NCBI GenBank assembly: GCA_034439475.1
Contig: JAWXAN010000060.1
Span: 67,566-103,213 of the forward strand
DNA from: Candidatus Zixiibacteriota bacterium
GTDB taxonomy: Bacteria > Zixibacteria > MSB-5A5 > GN15 > FEB-12
Reading direction: 5' to 3'
DNA length: 35,648 nucleotides
Below are positions 32,757 through 35,648 of the stretch, piece by piece. The notes beneath the pieces were generated by a model. The model saw only the letters and a program-made list of their open reading frames with translations, was not told the origin of the DNA and did not search any database. How positions within the stretch are numbered: position 1 is the first letter of the stretch; each line of letters opens with the position of its first letter. A program made the translations under genes and the position numbers.

Positions 32757-33593
32757 TTATTTCGATTTCTTCTTTCTTCTATCCTCGATCAAATGATCGA
32801 GCGATTTGCGCTTCTTGCGCGTCTTCAAACCCTTGGTCTTCTTGCCCCAAGGCGTGGTAGGATGACGTCCGCCGGAACTACGGCCTTCGCCGCCGCCCAT
32901 CGGGTGATCAACCGGATTCATAACGACTCCGCGCACTGAGGGACGACGTCCGCGCCAACGCGAGGCGCCGGCCTTGCCAAGAACCAAGTTCTTATGGTCA
33001 ATATTTGAAACCTGACCTATGGTCGCATAACACAATGCAGACACGGTGCGAACCTCGCCAGAAGGCATTTTCAGAGTGACTTTTGCGCCTTCTTTGGCAA
33101 CAAGCTGCACAATTGTTCCCGCCGAACGAGCCATCTGCGCGCCTTTGCCGGGACGAAGCTCAATGTTATGAATTTCTGTTCCAAGCGGGATACGCGATAG
33201 CGGCATGGCATTGCCGATTTTGATGTCCGCCATATCGCCGGAGACGAGCATATCGTTCACCACGACCCCAGCCGGGGCAATAATATAACGCTTTTCTCCG
33301 TCAACATAATGCAGCAGAGCCAAACGAGCCGAGCGATTCGGATCGTATTCAATTGAGGCGACACGCGCTGGAATATCTTTTTTGTTCCGCTTAAAGTCAA
33401 TGATGCGGTAGTTGCGCTTGTGTCCACCGCCTCTCTGCCAAGCTGTGATGTGACCGTTGTTATTTCGGCCTCCGGTTCTACGAAGCGGTTCAACAAGCGA
33501 CTTCTCCGGAACCGAGGAGGTTATCTCTTCGAATGTTGAGATAGCGCGAAACCGCTGAGAGGGTGTCAAGGGACGGAATTTTTTAATCGGCAT
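32757..33593 (-). CDS. rplB: Ribosomal protein L2
   Basis: A 278-residue protein next to the peptidyl-transferase centre. The N-terminus carries [50 protein letters not shown] and the end [20 protein letters not shown] are family hallmarks. Between rplW and rpsS. Confidence 0.98.
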   Translation of the reverse strand: MPIKKFRPLTPSQRFRAISTFEEITSSVPEKSLVEPLRRTGGRNNNGHITAWQRGGGHKRNYRIIDFKRNKKDIPARVASIEYDPNRSARLALLHYVDGEKRYIIAPAGVVVNDMLVSGDMADIKIGNAMPLSRIPLGTEIHNIELRPGKGAQMARSAGTIVQLVAKEGAKVTLKMPSGEVRTVSALCYATIGQVSNIDHKNLVLGKAGASRWRGRRPSVRGVVMNPVDHPMGGGEGRSSGGRHPTTPWGKKTKGLKTRKKRKSLDHLIEDRRKKKSK

Positions 33594-33614
33594 CTTCTTT
33601 TACTCTGTCGTCTC

Positions 33615-33908
33615 TTACGCGTTTTCAAAGATCGCAATGGTCTGATCTTTTTTCAGTTTCACAATGGCTTTTTTCCAAGTCGGCGTCTTGCCGGCAAAAC
33701 GTCCCATGCGTCGAATCTTACCCGGGACAATCGTCGTGCGGACATCTACAACTTTTACCTTGAAGGCGGCTTCGATTGCTTCCTTGATGAGAAACTTGTT
33801 GGCTTTCTTATCGACTTCAAAAACATACTCATTGTTGTCCGCTTTGAGCTGGGTTGTGCGCTCGGTAGTGATATGGCTTTTGATGATTCTTCGCGGATCA
33901 CTAATCAT
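33615..33908 (-). CDS. rplW: Ribosomal protein L23
   Basis: A 97-residue exit-site protein and docking point for SRP and trigger factor. IIKSHITTERTTQLKADNNEYVFEVDKKANKFLIKEAIEAAFKVKVVDVRT and the basic GKIRRMGRFAGKTPTWKKAIVKLK are typical. It overlaps rplD by 4 bases (ATGA), a coupled junction. Confidence 0.98.
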   Translation of the reverse strand: MISDPRRIIKSHITTERTTQLKADNNEYVFEVDKKANKFLIKEAIEAAFKVKVVDVRTTIVPGKIRRMGRFAGKTPTWKKAIVKLKKDQTIAIFENA

Positions 33909-34528
33909 GCGAACACCTCTTCGGCTTTCTCAAGGCCGGCTTTGGTAAAGACGATATAATCGGCATGGAGCAGTTCGTATCCATTGGCCAATGCGGCGCG
34001 GCCATAACGTATCCCCGGAAGATTCCGGCATGAATACCACAGCTTTTCATTTCGGCCTTCATCAAGGATAATGCACTTCTTTCCGGCAAGCGAGAGCTTG
34101 GAGAGCATCGCTACAATTGATTTCGTCTTAAACTCAGCCATTTCAATCTTATCAATAACCTTAATTCGCTCCATGCGAGCTTTGTCCGAGAAGACCGAGG
34201 CAATAGCCAACCGTTTCATCTTCTTCGGAAATTTGGTCCCATACAAACGAGGGTGCGGACCAAAAACAATACCACCCCCACGCCACAGAGGTGAACGTAT
34301 AGTACCGGCGCGCGCGCGTCCAGTCCCTTTTTGCTTCCAGGGCTTCTTTCCGCCGCCGGAAACATCCTTGCGAGTCTTCGAGTCAGAGTTTCCTTGACGC
34401 TGACGAGCAAGCAGATTCACAATATACTGGTGGACCAGCGCTTCGTTTGGTTCAATTCCGAAAAGCTCGGCTTTTAACGTAACCGAGCCTATCTGCGAAC
34501 CTTCCTGATTATAAAGAGTCGTATCCAT
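33905..34528 (-). CDS. rplD: Ribosomal protein L4
   Basis: A 207-residue tunnel protein; in E. coli it also represses the S10 operon. The extended loop SGGGKKPWKQKGTGRARAGTIRSPLWRGGGIVFGPHPR is characteristic, and the end has HADYIVFTKAGLEKAEEVF. Between rplC and rplW. Confidence 0.98.
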   Translation of the reverse strand: MDTTLYNQEGSQIGSVTLKAELFGIEPNEALVHQYIVNLLARQRQGNSDSKTRKDVSGGGKKPWKQKGTGRARAGTIRSPLWRGGGIVFGPHPRLYGTKFPKKMKRLAIASVFSDKARMERIKVIDKIEMAEFKTKSIVAMLSKLSLAGKKCIILDEGRNEKLWYSCRNLPGIRYGRAALANGYELLHADYIVFTKAGLEKAEEVFA

Positions 34529-34540
34529 CGTTAATTAATC

Positions 34541-35212
34541 CTAACGCCGACGTCGGGTTGATTTACGTACTTTCACAAGTGAACCGCGATGCCCGGGAAT
34601 GGAGCCTTTTACAAGCATCAAATTTTCACTGCCAATAATTTTTACGATAACTGAGTTGATGACCGTTACTTGATCGCGTCCCATTTTTCCAGCCATGCGC
34701 ATTCCCTTGAATACGCGTGAGGGGAAAGACGACTGTCCAATCGATCCTGGGGCTCGCATACGGTCCGACTGACCATGGGTCTTCTGTGATCCGGAAAAGT
34801 TGTGGCGCTTCATTACACCGGCAAACCCCAATCCGCGCGATGTGCCGGTAATGTCAACCGACTCACCTTCTTTGAAAACATCCACTTTTAATTCAGCGCC
34901 GATTTCAAGCACGGCCTCGTCGTAACGAACTTCTTTCAAATGCATACGCGGCTCAACCTGCGCTTTGGCATAATGACCGGCAAGCGGTTTGTTTGCCTGC
35001 GAGGAATGCTTCTTGCCATTTTTGGCTATGCTCGTGCGAATGGTGCGGACCGGGCCGAACCCGACCTGATACGCCTCATAGCCGTCCTTCTCGACGGTCT
35101 TACGCGCGACCACCGGACAGGGGCCGGCTTCGATAACTGTGACTGGCACAGTATCGCCGTTCGCCGTGAAGATGCGTGTGCAGCCGATTTTTTTACCTAT
35201 GATTTCTTTCAT
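34541..35212 (-). CDS. rplC: Ribosomal protein L3
   Basis: A 223-residue assembly-initiator protein. GKKIGCTRIFTANGDTVPVTVIEAGPCPVV, DITGTSRGLGFAGVMKRHNFSGSQKTHGQSDRMRAPGSIGQSSFPSRVFKGMRMAGKMG are family features. Between rpsJ and rplD. Confidence 0.98.
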   Translation of the reverse strand: MKEIIGKKIGCTRIFTANGDTVPVTVIEAGPCPVVARKTVEKDGYEAYQVGFGPVRTIRTSIAKNGKKHSSQANKPLAGHYAKAQVEPRMHLKEVRYDEAVLEIGAELKVDVFKEGESVDITGTSRGLGFAGVMKRHNFSGSQKTHGQSDRMRAPGSIGQSSFPSRVFKGMRMAGKMGRDQVTVINSVIVKIIGSENLMLVKGSIPGHRGSLVKVRKSTRRRR

Positions 35213-35223
35213 CGCTCTCTCAA

Positions 35224-35532
35224 TCAGGTCTTGATCTCGACATCGACTCCGGCGGGGAGATCCAGTTTCATCAGGGCATCGACTGTTTGCGGAGTCGAAT
35301 CATAAATGTCCATCAGACGCTTGTGAACGCGGGTCTCAAATTGCTCGCGGGACTTCTTGTCCACATGCGGCGAACGGAGAACCGTGTACACTGAGCGTTT
35401 GGTCGGAAGGGGCACCGGACCAACCAGCTTGGCTCCAGTGCGGAGAACAGTGCGGGCGATCTCTTTGGCCGAGCGATCAATTGAATAATGATCGTAGGCT
35501 TTCAGTCGAATTCGAATTTTTTGCGTTTCCAT
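35224..35532 (-). CDS. rpsJ: Ribosomal protein S10
   Basis: A 102-residue head protein that also pairs with NusB in antitermination. [98 protein letters not shown] is complete. It is 21 bases after the tuf stop, so tuf and the S10 genes are likely one transcript. Confidence 0.98.
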   Translation of the reverse strand: METQKIRIRLKAYDHYSIDRSAKEIARTVLRTGAKLVGPVPLPTKRSVYTVLRSPHVDKKSREQFETRVHKRLMDIYDSTPQTVDALMKLDLPAGVDVEIKT

Positions 35533-35553
35533 TAGTGTAAGATCACCTTTTCT

Positions 35554-35648
35554 TTATTCCAAAATATCGGCAATGACACCGGCGCCGACCGTGCGGCCGC
35601 CTTCTCTGATGGCAAAGCGAAGCTCTTTTTCCATCGCTATTGGAGTTA
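35554..35648 (-). CDS. tuf: Elongation factor Tu, 3' end only
   Basis: The last ~30 codons and stop of EF-Tu, cut by the right edge. The frame gives [20 protein letters not shown] then [10 protein letters not shown] and TAA, the universal C-terminus of domain 3. The order tuf-rpsJ is common in bacteria. The rest of the gene and the str operon are presumably beyond the window. Confidence 0.96.
   Translation of the reverse strand, partial: TPIAMEKELRFAIREGGRTVGAGVIADILE

Noticed and set aside
1-35648. CRISPR arrays, transposases, integrases, defence systems or rRNA genes
   Set aside because: No regularly spaced repeats and no matching protein motifs were seen on either strand.

Overview
This window is from a Gram-negative bacterium, probably an uncultured lineage of the FCB (Fibrobacterota-Chlorobiota-Bacteroidota) superphylum or a neighbouring candidate phylum. 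The evidence is a PorV/UPF0164-type and a FadL-type outer-membrane barrel, several lipoproteins with FN3, PEGA or Calx-beta domains, a bacterial S10-spc-alpha ribosomal cluster that includes secY-adk-map-infA-rpmJ, and a GH57 glycosidase. I cannot assign a species. Nearly everything is on the minus strand; only the lipoprotein at 5685-6428 is a convincing plus-strand gene.

Layout, low to high coordinate. 1-5600 encodes envelope and surface functions: a truncated membrane protein, an FN3 lipoprotein, a PEGA-domain protein, an undecaprenyl-phosphate sugar transferase, and a PorV-like barrel whose leader can fold in two exclusive ways. 5685-6428 is a Calx-beta/cytochrome-like lipoprotein. 6429-6775 has no gene but carries a cluster of palindromes. 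6776-10901 is an operon of a TPR membrane protein, GH57 glycosidase, small membrane protein and M48 lipoprotein protease, bracketed by a recognisable promoter and an upstream terminator. 11075-12583 is a FadL-type barrel. 12813-15562 holds tRNA-Arg(CCU), apt, acylphosphatase, tRNA-Pro(CGG), surE and a GT2 glycosyltransferase.

15592-16862 is the most interesting segment. An 18-bp direct repeat (17/18 identical) flanks about 1.2 kb of AT-rich DNA, and one copy overlaps the 3' end of tRNA-Pro(GGG). Inside lie a zinc-ribbon membrane protein and a frameshifted RNase HI-like gene. This looks like the remnant of an element integrated at a tRNA gene.

16939-19480 is a MerR regulator, gpsA, plsY and a small membrane protein, led by its own promoter. 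gpsA and plsY make glycerol-3-phosphate and acylate it, the first steps of phospholipid synthesis. 19652 to the right edge is a continuous translation/secretion cluster read right to left: tuf (3' end only), rpsJ-rplC-rplD-rplW-rplB-rpsS-rplV-rpsC-rplP-rpmC-rpsQ, rplN-rplX-rplE-rpsN-rpsH-rplF-rplR-rpsE-rpmD-rplO-secY-adk-map-infA-rpmJ, rpsM-rpsK-rpsD-rpoA-rplQ, closed by a strong terminator at 19591-19625. Several of its proteins carry unusual tails, most strikingly a ~115-residue Gly/Arg-rich extension on S3.

I found no CRISPR array, integrase, transposase or obvious defence system. The novel signals are the tRNA-associated remnant, the frameshifted RNase H, the two-state leader, the palindrome cluster and the ribosomal protein tails.
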